A stretch of 6,305 nt of DNA from an uncultured Verrucomicrobiales bacterium (GTDB lineage: Bacteria; Verrucomicrobiota; Verrucomicrobiae; Limisphaerales; CANJSG01), in the NCBI GenBank assembly GCA_946480965.1, contig CAMLMI010000289.1, positions 1-6,305 of the forward strand, read 5' to 3'. Shown one piece after another: positions 1-5,791 of this stretch. The notes below the pieces were generated by a model that was not told the origin of the DNA, searched no databases, and saw only the letters and a list, made by a program, of their open reading frames with translations. The position numbers were made by a program, and so were the translations under genes. The stretch's first letter is position 1. Each line of letters starts with the position of its first letter.

Positions 1-386
1 CCGTGTTCTTCGGCCGTGCCCCACTTGTTGCGGAAGGAGCGCGCGGTGGGGCAGATGCTCCAGGTGCCGAGATGGATCTGGAGGCCTTGGTCGGCAGCTT
101 TCTTGCGCAGACCGGTCAGGTAGGCGGTCTCGAAGTTCTCGAAAGCGTCGAGGTCGGTGATGAAGAGGGAGTCGGTCTTGAGCTGGACGGCGTAGTCGAT
201 GAGGGCGTCGGCCTTCCACTTCATGGCGCGGACGGCGAAGTTGTCCAAGCCGAGCTTGATGCCGCGGCGGCGGACGGGTTCGGCGGCGGAGCCAAGGGTC
301 GGGGCGAGCGCGGCAGAGGCGGCTCCGACGGCGGCCAGTTTGAGGAAGGAACGGCGGTCGAGTCCGGGAGCGGGTGAAGTGGTCAT
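1..386 (-). CDS. Tat-exported sugar phosphate isomerase/epimerase-like TIM-barrel protein (5' part only)
   Basis: Only the first 128 codons are in the window; the gene runs off the left edge. The N-terminus carries a twin-arginine signal: D-R-R-S-F-L-K at residues 10-16, a hydrophobic Ala-rich core to about residue 30, and a likely cleavage after the Ala-Ala near 34-35. The mature part begins with an I-K-L-G-L-D-N-F strand (43-50), then a helix, then S-L-F-I-T-D-L (73-79), another helix, and L-Q-I-H-L-G-T-W-S (102-110). This strand-helix alternation is that of the xylose-isomerase-like TIM barrel (AP endonuclease 2 superfamily). Tat-exported members are common in Verrucomicrobiota and Planctomycetota, where they are usually placed in sugar or inositol catabolism. 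Metal-ligand residues would lie in the missing part, so substrate and activity are unknown. The ATG at 386 is the natural start because the Tat motif follows directly; no clear Shine-Dalgarno precedes it. It is divergent from the acetyltransferase gene, with 117 nt between the two starts. Confidence 0.8.
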   Translation of the reverse strand, partial: MTTSPAPGLDRRSFLKLAAVGAASAALAPTLGSAAEPVRRRGIKLGLDNFAVRAMKWKADALIDYAVQLKTDSLFITDLDAFENFETAYLTGLRKKAADQGLQIHLGTWSICPTARSFRNKWGTAEEH

Positions 387-488
387 GGTGTGGCGGTTAG
401 TTGGTTGGAGCCGACGCCGATGGGCAAGCGGGAATTCAGGGTGGAAATCGCGGGGAGAGGTTTGGGCGTGACCGGGCTGGCGGCAACC

Positions 489-493
489 GGGAG
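489..493 (+). promoter_or_regulatory. Shine-Dalgarno (GGGAG) for the GNAT gene
   Basis: GGGAG lies 10 nt before the ATG at 504. It supports that internal start over the upstream in-frame ATG at 390, which would add 38 residues with no family character and place the start 3 nt from the divergent gene's start codon. Confidence 0.45.
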
Positions 494-503
494 TTTGGTC
501 CGG

Positions 504-1076
504 ATGTCGGCCGTCATCGCCACCGCGCGTCTCGATCTGGTCCCGCTGGATGCGGACCTGCTCGCCGGCTCGCTGGAGGGAAGGCGGGCTGCGGTCGAAG
601 CGGCTCTGGGCGCGCGCCTGCCGGAGATTTGGCCGGACCATGAGGATGTGTTCCGGATGCGCTTGGAGCAGTTGCGGGAAGACGTCCGACAATTGCCGTG
701 GTTGCTGAGGGCATTGGTGCTCCGGGAAACGCGGGAAGTGGTCGGGCACGCGGGCTTCCACACGCCGCCGGGAGCGGAGTATCTGCAGCCGTATTCGCCC
801 GGTGCGGTGGAGTTCGGGTTCACCGTGGTCCCGAAATTCCGTCGGCGCGGCTTGGCGCGGGAAGCGGGCGAAGGTCTGATGCGCTGGGCGGCCTCGGAGC
901 AGGGCGTCCGGGCTTTCGTGCTGTCGATCCGGCCCGACAACGTGCCTTCGCAGGCGCTGGCCCGGAGCTGGGGCTTCACCAAGATCGGCGGGCACGTGGA
1001 CGAGATCGACGGACCGGAAGACATCCTCGAACTCAAGGCCGTTCCCGGTCGGGAACCGTGGCGGCGCGGACGCTGA
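504..1076 (+). CDS. GNAT family N-acetyltransferase (RimJ/RimL-like)
   Basis: A 190-aa acetyl-CoA-dependent N-acetyltransferase, probably cytoplasmic. The opening M-S-A-V-I-A-T-A-R-L-D-L-V-P-L is the usual first strand of the RimJ/RimL-type (Acetyltransf_3) group. V-V-G-H-A-G-F-H (79-86) is the central strand. V-E-F-G-F-T-V-V-P-K-F-R-R-R-G-L-A (102-118) contains the acetyl-CoA pyrophosphate-binding loop R-R-R-G-L-A of motif A. I-R-P-D-N-V-P-S-Q-A-L-A-R-S-W-G-F (142-158) is the classical motif B segment with the conserved Asn and the final G-F. The length is typical. Targets in this family include ribosomal-protein N-termini, amino acids, polyamines and antibiotics; nothing here identifies the acceptor. 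I chose the ATG at 504 because the family alignment begins there and a GGGAG precedes it; an in-frame ATG exists at 390. The M14 hydrolase gene follows after 89 nt on the same strand, so co-transcription is possible but not shown. Confidence 0.88.
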   Translation: MSAVIATARLDLVPLDADLLAGSLEGRRAAVEAALGARLPEIWPDHEDVFRMRLEQLREDVRQLPWLLRALVLRETREVVGHAGFHTPPGAEYLQPYSPGAVEFGFTVVPKFRRRGLAREAGEGLMRWAASEQGVRAFVLSIRPDNVPSQALARSWGFTKIGGHVDEIDGPEDILELKAVPGREPWRRGR

Positions 1077-1165
1077 AGGGCGCGGAATCGGGATGCCGTT
1101 TTCAGCGGAACCTCCGTTCTCCCCAGCCCTTGCCGAGGGCGGCGCTTTGCCCAACCTTCCCCCGC

Positions 1166-1951
1166 GTGCAACGTCTGGGACTCAATCAAGGACGCTACTT
1201 CGGCGAAGGCATCGACATCGCTCCGGTGCTGCTGCGGCTCGGCGCCTCGGCCGACAAACATGGCTGGCGGCCCGAGCGGTTCACCTTGCCGGAACTGGCG
1301 GGAAATCCCGTCGCCGAACTGCTCGCTTGGAACCGTTCACCGAAACGGCCCCGGAAGCGCGTCTATCTCTCGACCGGCATCCACGGCGACGAGCCGGCCG
1401 GCCCGCTCGCTCTGGAGCGGCTCGTGACGGAGAACCTTTGGCCCGACGATCTGGAGCTGGTGATCTGCCCGTGCCTCAACCGGTCGGGCTTTCCCAGGAA
1501 CACCCGCGAAAACGCCGAGGGCATCGATTTGAACCGTGACTACCGGGAACCGGTCACGGCCGAGGTGCGGAACCATGTGGCCTGGCTGGAGCGGCAGACG
1601 CTGTTCGATCTGACGTTGTGCCTGCACGAGGACTGGGAGGCGCACGGCTTCTACCTCTACGAGCTGAACCCGGAGCGGCGTCCGTCCTTGGCGGAACGGA
1701 TGGTGGCAGCGGTGGCGGAAGTCTGCCCGATCGACGCCTCGGCGGAGATCGACGGCCGACCGACGGCGGCTCCGGGCATCATCCGGCCGGACATCGATCC
1801 GGCGAAGCGTCCCGCGTGGGCCGAGGCGTTCTATCTGATCCAGCGCAAGACACGGTGGAGCTACACCCTGGAAGCTCCGTCGGACTGGCCCTTGGCACTG
1901 CGGGCGGATGTGCTGGTGCGCGCGGTGCGCGCGGCGCTGGAGGGGATTTGA
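1166..1951 (+). CDS. M14-family zinc carboxypeptidase / AstE-AspA-like deacylase
   Basis: About 261 aa. The zinc-binding H-x-x-E is G-I-H-G-D-E-P-A-G (H73, E76). N-T-R-E-N followed by G-I-D-L-N-R-D-Y (112-126) matches the substrate carboxylate-binding region of M14 enzymes (the Asn-Arg pair, N123-R124). L-C-L-H-E-D-W-E (151-158) supplies the third zinc ligand H154, and Y-T-L-E-A-P-S (233-239) the catalytic base E236. All key residues are present, so it should be an active metallohydrolase. The short length and lack of a signal peptide suggest a cytoplasmic enzyme. The superfamily includes murein-peptide amidases of the MpaA type, succinylglutamate desuccinylases and aspartoacylases, and I cannot choose among them. 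The start is uncertain. The frame is open far upstream, but recognisable sequence begins near V-Q-R-L-G-L-N-Q-G-R-Y, so I take the GTG at 1166; a TTG at 1130 is an alternative, and neither has a good Shine-Dalgarno. It ends 22 nt from the convergent CPXCG gene. Confidence 0.85.
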   Translation: MQRLGLNQGRYFGEGIDIAPVLLRLGASADKHGWRPERFTLPELAGNPVAELLAWNRSPKRPRKRVYLSTGIHGDEPAGPLALERLVTENLWPDDLELVICPCLNRSGFPRNTRENAEGIDLNRDYREPVTAEVRNHVAWLERQTLFDLTLCLHEDWEAHGFYLYELNPERRPSLAERMVAAVAEVCPIDASAEIDGRPTAAPGIIRPDIDPAKRPAWAEAFYLIQRKTRWSYTLEAPSDWPLALRADVLVRAVRAALEGI

Positions 1952-1973
1952 GAATCCCGGCCCACGGGAATTG

Positions 1974-2153
1974 TCAGCCGGGAAGGGCGTCCACGCTGAT
2001 CACCTCGCCGTCTTCGCATTCCGCCACGACCTCGAAGGGGCGGCAGCAGACCTCGCAGTCGGTGATGAACCGTTGCAACGGCTGGTGGACGTCGATCGGC
2101 ACCGTGCATTCCTGGCCGCAGAACGGGCATTGGATGGATTCCGTTTCGCGCAT
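1974..2153 (-). CDS. CPXCG-motif cysteine-rich small zinc-ribbon protein
   Basis: A 59-aa protein with two cysteine knuckles: C-P-F-C-G (C9, C12) and C-E-V-C-C (C33, C36, C37), plus C16 and C46. The spacing and the C-P-x-C-G start match the small CPXCG cysteine-rich family, found widely in bacteria and of unknown function. The fold is presumably a zinc ribbon holding one metal ion through the two C-x-x-C pairs. The acidic C-terminal part (E-C-E-D-G-E-V-I-S-V) is also usual as I recall it. The reading frame extends to an ATG at 2198, but I chose the ATG at 2153. It has a GAGG Shine-Dalgarno at 5 nt, leaves a tidy 13-nt gap after the lipoprotein stop, and gives the typical family length. It is the second gene of a two-gene minus-strand unit. 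Confidence 0.85.
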   Translation of the reverse strand: MRETESIQCPFCGQECTVPIDVHQPLQRFITDCEVCCRPFEVVAECEDGEVISVDALPG

Positions 2154-2158
2154 GTTGA

Positions 2159-2162
2159 CCTC
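2159..2162 (-). promoter_or_regulatory. Shine-Dalgarno (GAGG) deciding the CPXCG gene start
   Basis: On the minus strand GAGG lies 5 nt before the ATG at 2153, within the 13-nt gap after the upstream stop codon. It favours the short start over the in-frame ATG at 2198, which would overlap the lipoprotein gene by 32 nt. Confidence 0.6.
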
Positions 2163-2166
2163 GGCT

Positions 2167-2838
2167 TTACGGATTGCGCGGGTTGGCCAGTTCTTCAAGG
2201 GCGATGTTGCGGAAGGAAACCCGGGCCGGTCCGCCGCTGTGGATCTGGAGGGCGATGCGGCCCCATTGGGGAATGGCGGGGTCGGGCTCCGTGTAGTCGA
2301 TGCCCGCGACGCCGTTGATCCAGGTCCGCACCCGGCCCTGCTCGGCGCGGATCACGTAGGTGTTCCAGTCGTCGCGGCGCAACGCGGGGCCGATGAGCTT
2401 CATGTCGGCCTTGGCGAGGGTGCGGTTCCGCCGGGATTCGTCGTAGAGAGAGCCCCACCAGTCCGGATCGCCCAGATCGGCCTGGTAGCCGATCATCTCG
2501 TGATCACCGGGAATCCGCTGGCTGTGGAACTGGACTCCGGAATTGACCATGTCCTGACCGGGGACGCCCTCCAGCTTGAACTCCAGACGGAGGACGAAGT
2601 TGGTGTAGTTGCGCTTCGTGGCCAGAAACTCGTTCCTCGGCACCTTGGCGATGAGCGAACCGCCGACGAAGGCTCCGTCCACGATCCGCCAGGTCTTGAC
2701 GGTGTCCCCCTCCCAACCGGCGAAGGTCTTGCCGTCGGCCAAGGAGACCGGGCGCGAAATCGGCGAGGAACAACCGACGAGGCACAGGCAGCCCACGGCC
2801 GGAACGAGCAAAAGCGAACGGATCATGGGCTGCGTCAT
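2167..2838 (-). CDS. DUF1080 (3-keto-disaccharide hydrolase domain) lipoprotein
   Basis: About 223 aa. The N-terminus is a lipoprotein signal: a hydrophobic stretch ending in the lipobox L-V-G-C (C23), then S-S-P. The mature protein is almost entirely one DUF1080 domain, a concanavalin-like beta sandwich. Marks are S-L-A-D-G-K-T-F-A-G-W (32-42), W-R-I-V-D-G (50-55), N-S-G-V-Q-F-H-S-Q (99-107), H-E-M-I-G-Y-Q-A-D (113-121), W-W-G-S-L-Y-D-E-S (127-135), D-D-W-N-T-Y-V-I-R-A (156-165) and H-S-G-G-P-A-R-V-S-F-R-N-I (200-212). The family was linked to hydrolysis of 3-keto-disaccharides, and its members are strongly expanded in Verrucomicrobiota and Planctomycetota. This copy is presumably anchored to a membrane facing the periplasm. 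Activity and substrate are inferred from the family only. The start could be the ATG at 2838 or 2826, or a TTG at 2862; none has a clear Shine-Dalgarno, and all give a workable signal peptide. It is followed after 13 nt by the CPXCG gene. Confidence 0.9.
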   Translation of the reverse strand: MTQPMIRSLLLVPAVGCLCLVGCSSPISRPVSLADGKTFAGWEGDTVKTWRIVDGAFVGGSLIAKVPRNEFLATKRNYTNFVLRLEFKLEGVPGQDMVNSGVQFHSQRIPGDHEMIGYQADLGDPDWWGSLYDESRRNRTLAKADMKLIGPALRRDDWNTYVIRAEQGRVRTWINGVAGIDYTEPDPAIPQWGRIALQIHSGGPARVSFRNIALEELANPRNP

Positions 2839-2962
2839 AGCGCGGTCTGGTCCACGGCTCAACCGGCAAGACTGGTGGCGCAGCAGGGCGAGACGGGCCG
2901 GTGATGGTTGCTCCGGGCCACCGATCCGGGGACGGATGTGCCAAAAGCAGCCAACGAAATGC

Positions 2963-2991
2963 TTTACACCCCATCCCCCGATCCCTAGGTT
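2963..2991 (+). promoter_or_regulatory. Probable sigma-70-type promoter of rpsO
   Basis: TTTACA (2963-2968) and TAGGTT (2986-2991) are separated by 17 nt. The -35 box differs from TTGACA at one base; the -10 keeps the key T-A and final T. Transcription would begin near 2998, giving a leader of only about 20 nt before the rpsO ATG. The upstream part (2941-2965) is richer in A and T than its surroundings, which also fits a strong ribosomal-protein promoter. This is a pattern match only. Confidence 0.45.
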
Positions 2992-3000
2992 CCTCCGCCT

Positions 3001-3026
3001 AACTGAAACAGTTTGCTATGGAAACT
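3001..3026 (+). promoter_or_regulatory. Two mutually exclusive hairpins over the rpsO start (possible S15 autoregulatory leader)
   Basis: AACTG (3001-3005) pairs with CAGTT (3009-3013) over an AAA loop. Alternatively AGTTT (3010-3014) pairs with AAACT (3022-3026), putting the ATG (3018-3020) in the loop. The two 5-bp stems compete for 3010-3013. No Shine-Dalgarno is visible. S15 represses its own mRNA through leader structures that differ between phyla, so a switch here is plausible, but the stems are short and the role is inference. Confidence 0.35.
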
Positions 3027-3275
3027 AAGGCCAAAACGATTGAGGGCTTCCGCTTGCACGAGAAGGACACAGGGTCCGCCGACGTGCAGATCGCTCTGCT
3101 CACCGAGCGCATCAACCACCTGACCACGCACCTCCAGAACAACAAGAAGGACCACAGCTCCCGCCGCGGCCTTCTGATCATGGTCGGCCAGCGCCGCCGT
3201 TTGCTGGACTACATCCACGCCCACGACGTGTCGCGCTACCAGGCGCTGACCAAGAAGCTCGGTCTCCGCAAATAG
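3018..3275 (+). CDS. rpsO: 30S ribosomal protein S15
   Basis: An 85-aa protein (E. coli S15 is about 89). S15 is a primary 16S rRNA binder that nucleates assembly of the platform of the small subunit. The family signature is complete: [19 protein letters not shown] (17-35), [11 protein letters not shown] (43-53) with the conserved His-Asp-Ser rRNA contacts, then Q-R-R-R-L-L-D-Y-I (58-66), ending L-G-L-R-K. It is all alpha-helical and basic. The ATG at 3018 is the only start consistent with family length. No Shine-Dalgarno precedes it; the 17 nt upstream are A/T-rich and can fold into a small hairpin. A strong intrinsic terminator follows after 16 nt, so although pnp is the next gene, as in many bacteria, most rpsO transcripts probably end before it. 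Confidence 0.98.
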   Translation: METKAKTIEGFRLHEKDTGSADVQIALLTERINHLTTHLQNNKKDHSSRRGLLIMVGQRRRLLDYIHAHDVSRYQALTKKLGLRK

Positions 3276-3291
3276 CTGTTCCGCAGTTGTC

Positions 3292-3332
3292 TCGCTCCGG
3301 ATGAGTCTCCATCCGGAGCGATTTCCGTTTTT
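3292..3332 (+). terminator. Intrinsic terminator after rpsO
   Basis: A perfect 12-bp stem pairs 3292-3303 with 3310-3321 over the 6-nt loop AGTCTC. It is followed by ATTT and then TTTTT at 3328-3332. The T-run begins 6 nt past the stem, slightly far, so termination may be incomplete and some read-through into pnp is possible. Confidence 0.85.
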
Positions 3333-3422
3333 GTTCCTGCGGAGCCGGCTGGCGCGGTCGGGTTCGCGGGCCTTTTAAGGCGCGCCACTCTGAATACCAA
3401 TGCCTCTTCCGGCTTTCTGGGT

Positions 3423-3471
3423 AATTTCAACCAGCCCGCCCGCCCCGGGTCTGGGCGGGTTGGTTGAAGTT
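3423..3471 (+). promoter_or_regulatory. Long stem-loop in the pnp leader (possible RNase III-type processing site)
   Basis: Positions 3423-3441 pair with 3453-3471: 19 bp with two G-U pairs and no mismatch, over an 11-nt loop. The inner half is pure G-C (CCCGCCC with GGGCGGG). No T-run follows on plus, so it is not an intrinsic terminator for rpsO. In E. coli a long stem-loop in the pnp leader is cut by RNase III, and PNPase then represses its own mRNA. Position and shape here match that arrangement; the function is inferred. I found no convincing promoter between 3333 and 3422; a weak TTTTAA / TACCAA pair at 3373-3400 is the best candidate. Confidence 0.6.
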
Positions 3472-3481
3472 CCTCGGAGTC

Positions 3482-3499
3482 GGGAGGGGCTGTCCTCCC
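3482..3499 (+). promoter_or_regulatory. Hairpin sequestering the pnp Shine-Dalgarno
   Basis: GGGAGG (3482-3487) pairs perfectly with CCTCCC (3494-3499) over a 6-nt loop. The left arm contains the only strong Shine-Dalgarno (GGAGG, 3483-3487) ahead of the pnp ATG at 3503. The linear spacing of 15 nt is long. When folded, the hairpin hides the site from the ribosome and ends 3 nt before the start codon. Confidence 0.5.
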
Positions 3500-3502
3500 A
3501 CA

Positions 3503-5677
3503 ATGAATGCAGCAACCACCGCTCTCGCCCACGTCGGCGGAGCCACGATTGAGATTTCCACCGGCAAATACGCCAAACAGGCCGACGGTGCCGTCACCGT
3601 CCGCTTGGGCGACACGATGATCGTCGTCGCCGCCGTCGCCGCCGTGAAGGCCAAGCCCGGCCAGGACTTCTTCCCGCTCACGGTCGATTACCGCGAAAAA
3701 GCCGCCGCCGCCGGACGTTTCCCCGGTGGATACTTCAAGCGCGAAGGCCGCCCCACGGAGAAGGAAATCCTCACCTGCCGTCTGACCGACCGTCCCATCC
3801 GTCCGCTCTTCCCCAAGGGCTGGTTCAATGAGGTCCAGGTGCAGACCGTGCTTCTCAGCGCAGACGGCGAGAACGATCCCGACATCCTCAGCATCATCGG
3901 AGCCTCCGCCGCGTTGCACGTCTCCGACATCCCTTGGGCCGGTCCCCTTGGTGCCGCCCGCATCGGCCGCGTGAACGGCGAGTTCGTCGCCAATCCGACT
4001 CATGCCCAGCAGAAGGAGAGCGATCTCGATCTGATCTACGTCGGTTCCGAAACGGAACTGGTGATGTTTGAAGGTGCGGCCAACGAAATCAGCGAGGCCG
4101 ACTTCGCCGCTGCCCTCAAGTTCGGCCAGGAAGCCGTCCAGCCGATCATTGCCGCCCAGAAGGAACTCCGCGCCAAGGCCGGCAAGCCCAAGCGCGAGAT
4201 CACCGTCAACATCGTCCCCGAGGAAGTCCTCGAAGCGGCCAAGTCCTTGGCCGGCACCCGCATCCTCACCGCCCTCCTCACCCCCGGAAAGCTCGCCCGC
4301 GAAGCCGCCGTCAAGGCGATCTTCGACGAGGTCGGAGTCAAGCTGGTGGAGAAGTTCGGCGCGGACAAGGTCACGGAGTTCGTCCTCAAGGACGCCGCCT
4401 ACTACATCCAGAAGGAAGCCGTGCGCGGCCTCGTGCTCGAACAGGGCAAGCGCTTGGACGGCCGTTCGTTCGACCAGGTCCGGCCCATCTCCGGCGAAGT
4501 CGGCATCCTGCCGCGCGCCCACGGCTCCGCCACCTTCGCCCGTGGCGAGACCCAGGCCATGACCTTGGCCACGCTCGGCACTTCCGACGACATCCAGGAG
4601 TTCGACTCATACACCGGCGGCGAGAACCAGAAGAAGTTCCTGCTCCACTACAACTTCCCGAACTTCTCCGTGGGTGAAACCGGCCGCATCACCGGACCCG
4701 GCCGTCGCGAGATCGGCCACGGTGCGCTCGCCGAGCGCTCCGTCCGTCCGATGCTCCCGCTCGAGACCTATCCCTACGCCGTCCGCGTCGTCTCCGAGAT
4801 CATGGAATCGAACGGTTCCACCTCGATGGCCTCGGTCTGCGGCGCCTCGCTCGCGTTGATGGACGCCGGTGTGCCCCTGAAGCGCGCCGTGGCCGGCATC
4901 AGCGTCGGTCTCTGCACCGCCTTCGACAACGACGGCAAGCCGAACCGCTACCAGCTCATGACCGACATCATCGGCTGGGAAGACGCCTTCTGCGACATGG
5001 ACTGCAAGATCGCCGGAACGTCCCACGGCATCACCGGCTTCCAGCTCGATCTCAAGCTCAAGGGCATCCCCATCTCCCTGATGGAACAGGCCCTCGCCAA
5101 GGCCCACACCGCGCGCCTCGCCATCCTCGACGAGATGGCCAAGGTCATCGCCGCCCCGCGCACCGAGATGAGCCCCTACGCTCCTCGCATCGTGCAGCTC
5201 AAGATCAACCCCGAGAAGATCGGCGCCCTGATCGGACCCGGCGGCAAGAACATCAAGCGCCTGGTCGAAGAGTCCGGCTGCGAGATCAACATCGAGGACG
5301 ACGGCACGGTCAACATCTACTCCGTCTCTGCGGAAGGCATGCAGATCGCCCGTAACGCCATCGAAGGCATGACCGCCGAGGCCGAGATCGGCCGCATCTA
5401 CCGCGGCCGCGTCGTCACCATCAAGGAATTCGGCTGCTTCGTGGAATTCCTCCCCGGCAAGGACGGCTTGGTCCACATCAGCGAACTCGCCAACTTCCGC
5501 GTCAAGAACACGGAAGACATCGTCAAGATGGGCGACGAGATCTGGGTCAAGTGCCTGGGTGTCGATGAAAAGGGCCGCGTGCGCCTCAGCCGCCGCGCCG
5601 CGATGGAAGACAAGGAAAAGGAACTGGCCGCCCAGACCGGTGCCGCTCCCGCGCCGGAACCGGCCCCCGAAGCCTGA
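3503..5677 (+). CDS. pnp: Polyribonucleotide nucleotidyltransferase (PNPase)
   Basis: A 724-aa 3'-5' exoribonuclease that degrades RNA with phosphate, releasing nucleoside diphosphates; it acts as a cytoplasmic trimer and often joins RNA-degradation complexes. Domain order is complete: first RNase PH core (about 12-142, with [14 protein letters not shown] at 71-84), helical linker, second core (about 320-545), KH domain with G-P-G-G (578-581), S1 domain (about 630-699) and an Ala/Pro/Glu-rich tail (701-724). Phosphate-site residues are present: R401-R402, then S439-T440-S441, where E. coli has three serines. The metal-site D494, D500 and K502 match E. coli D486, D492 and K494. The active loop reads [12 protein letters not shown] rather than G-D-E-D-H-L-G-D-M-D-F-K, and 6 extra residues lie between the serine loop and this motif. 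The ATG at 3503 is chosen; an in-frame TTG at 3464 falls inside the leader stem-loop. The gene has a C-rich third-position bias, unlike the G-rich accessory genes to its left, as expected for high expression. Terminators flank it on both sides. Confidence 0.98.
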   Translation: MNAATTALAHVGGATIEISTGKYAKQADGAVTVRLGDTMIVVAAVAAVKAKPGQDFFPLTVDYREKAAAAGRFPGGYFKREGRPTEKEILTCRLTDRPIRPLFPKGWFNEVQVQTVLLSADGENDPDILSIIGASAALHVSDIPWAGPLGAARIGRVNGEFVANPTHAQQKESDLDLIYVGSETELVMFEGAANEISEADFAAALKFGQEAVQPIIAAQKELRAKAGKPKREITVNIVPEEVLEAAKSLAGTRILTALLTPGKLAREAAVKAIFDEVGVKLVEKFGADKVTEFVLKDAAYYIQKEAVRGLVLEQGKRLDGRSFDQVRPISGEVGILPRAHGSATFARGETQAMTLATLGTSDDIQEFDSYTGGENQKKFLLHYNFPNFSVGETGRITGPGRREIGHGALAERSVRPMLPLETYPYAVRVVSEIMESNGSTSMASVCGASLALMDAGVPLKRAVAGISVGLCTAFDNDGKPNRYQLMTDIIGWEDAFCDMDCKIAGTSHGITGFQLDLKLKGIPISLMEQALAKAHTARLAILDEMAKVIAAPRTEMSPYAPRIVQLKINPEKIGALIGPGGKNIKRLVEESGCEINIEDDGTVNIYSVSAEGMQIARNAIEGMTAEAEIGRIYRGRVVTIKEFGCFVEFLPGKDGLVHISELANFRVKNTEDIVKMGDEIWVKCLGVDEKGRVRLSRRAAMEDKEKELAAQTGAAPAPEPAPEA

Positions 5678-5702
5678 TCCGTTCCGAACATTCTGAACCC
5701 GC

Positions 5703-5734
5703 AGCGGCCCCGGACTCCCGGGGCCGCTTTTTTT
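5703..5734 (+). terminator. Intrinsic terminator after pnp
   Basis: A perfect 11-bp G-C-rich stem pairs 5703-5713 with 5718-5728 over the loop ACTC. It runs straight into seven T residues (5728-5734). It lies 25 nt after the pnp stop and isolates the PEP-CTERM gene downstream. Confidence 0.95.
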
Positions 5735-5757
5735 GTCGCGCCACCGACAGACCGCTT

Positions 5758-5782
5758 GCTTCCGGAAAACGAATCCGGAAGC
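5758..5782 (+). promoter_or_regulatory. 9-bp inverted repeat covering the Shine-Dalgarno of the PEP-CTERM gene
   Basis: GCTTCCGGA (5758-5766) and TCCGGAAGC (5774-5782) are perfect inverted repeats around the 7-nt centre AAACGAA. The right arm contains GGAAG (5777-5781), the only Shine-Dalgarno-like site, 10 nt before the GTG at 5792. In RNA this would be a hairpin hiding the ribosome site. In DNA it could equally be an operator, since the centre-to-centre distance of the arms is about 16 nt. Confidence 0.45.
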
Positions 5783-5791
5783 TCTCGCCGC

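Noticed and set aside
383..1261. A 292-codon open frame on minus opposite the GNAT gene
   Set aside because: Arg/Ser/Pro-rich shadow product without motifs, opposite a well-supported acetyltransferase.
1955..1969. TCCCG/CGGGA 5-bp hairpin between the convergent M14 and CPXCG genes
   Set aside because: Short stem with no T-run on either strand; not enough to call a terminator.
1618..2904. A 428-codon open frame on plus running through the end of the M14 gene and antisense to the DUF1080 and CPXCG genes
   Set aside because: Its product has no recognisable domain and is Gly/Asp/Val-rich as expected for the reverse reading of GC-rich coding DNA, while the frames it overlaps carry clear family motifs.
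2839..2962. Search for a promoter of the minus-strand DUF1080 operon
   Set aside because: A TTGGCA at 2944-2939 on minus has no acceptable -10 at the right distance, so no promoter is reported.
2992..2999. CCTCCGCC just before rpsO, similar to the 16S rRNA 3' tail
   Set aside because: It has the same sense as the anti-Shine-Dalgarno rather than its complement, so it cannot act as a ribosome site; probably chance in GC-rich DNA at the transcript start.
3370..3381. GCCTT-TT-AAGGC inverted repeat in the rpsO-pnp gap
   Set aside because: Only 5-bp arms with a 2-nt centre, too tight for an RNA hairpin and too short to claim as an operator.
3464..3502. An upstream in-frame TTG start giving PNPase 13 extra residues
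   Set aside because: The TTG lies in the right arm of the leader stem-loop, has no ribosome site, and the extra residues do not resemble PNPase N-termini; the ATG at 3503 fits the family.
3236..4522. A 428-codon open frame on minus opposite the 5' half of pnp
   Set aside because: Antisense shadow of a gene with strong C-rich third positions. It would cross the rpsO terminator and the pnp leader, and its Gly/Asp/Glu-rich product resembles no known family.
4607..5476. A 289-codon open frame on minus opposite the 3' half of pnp
   Set aside because: Same shadow effect of GC-rich coding sequence; no start context and no domain.
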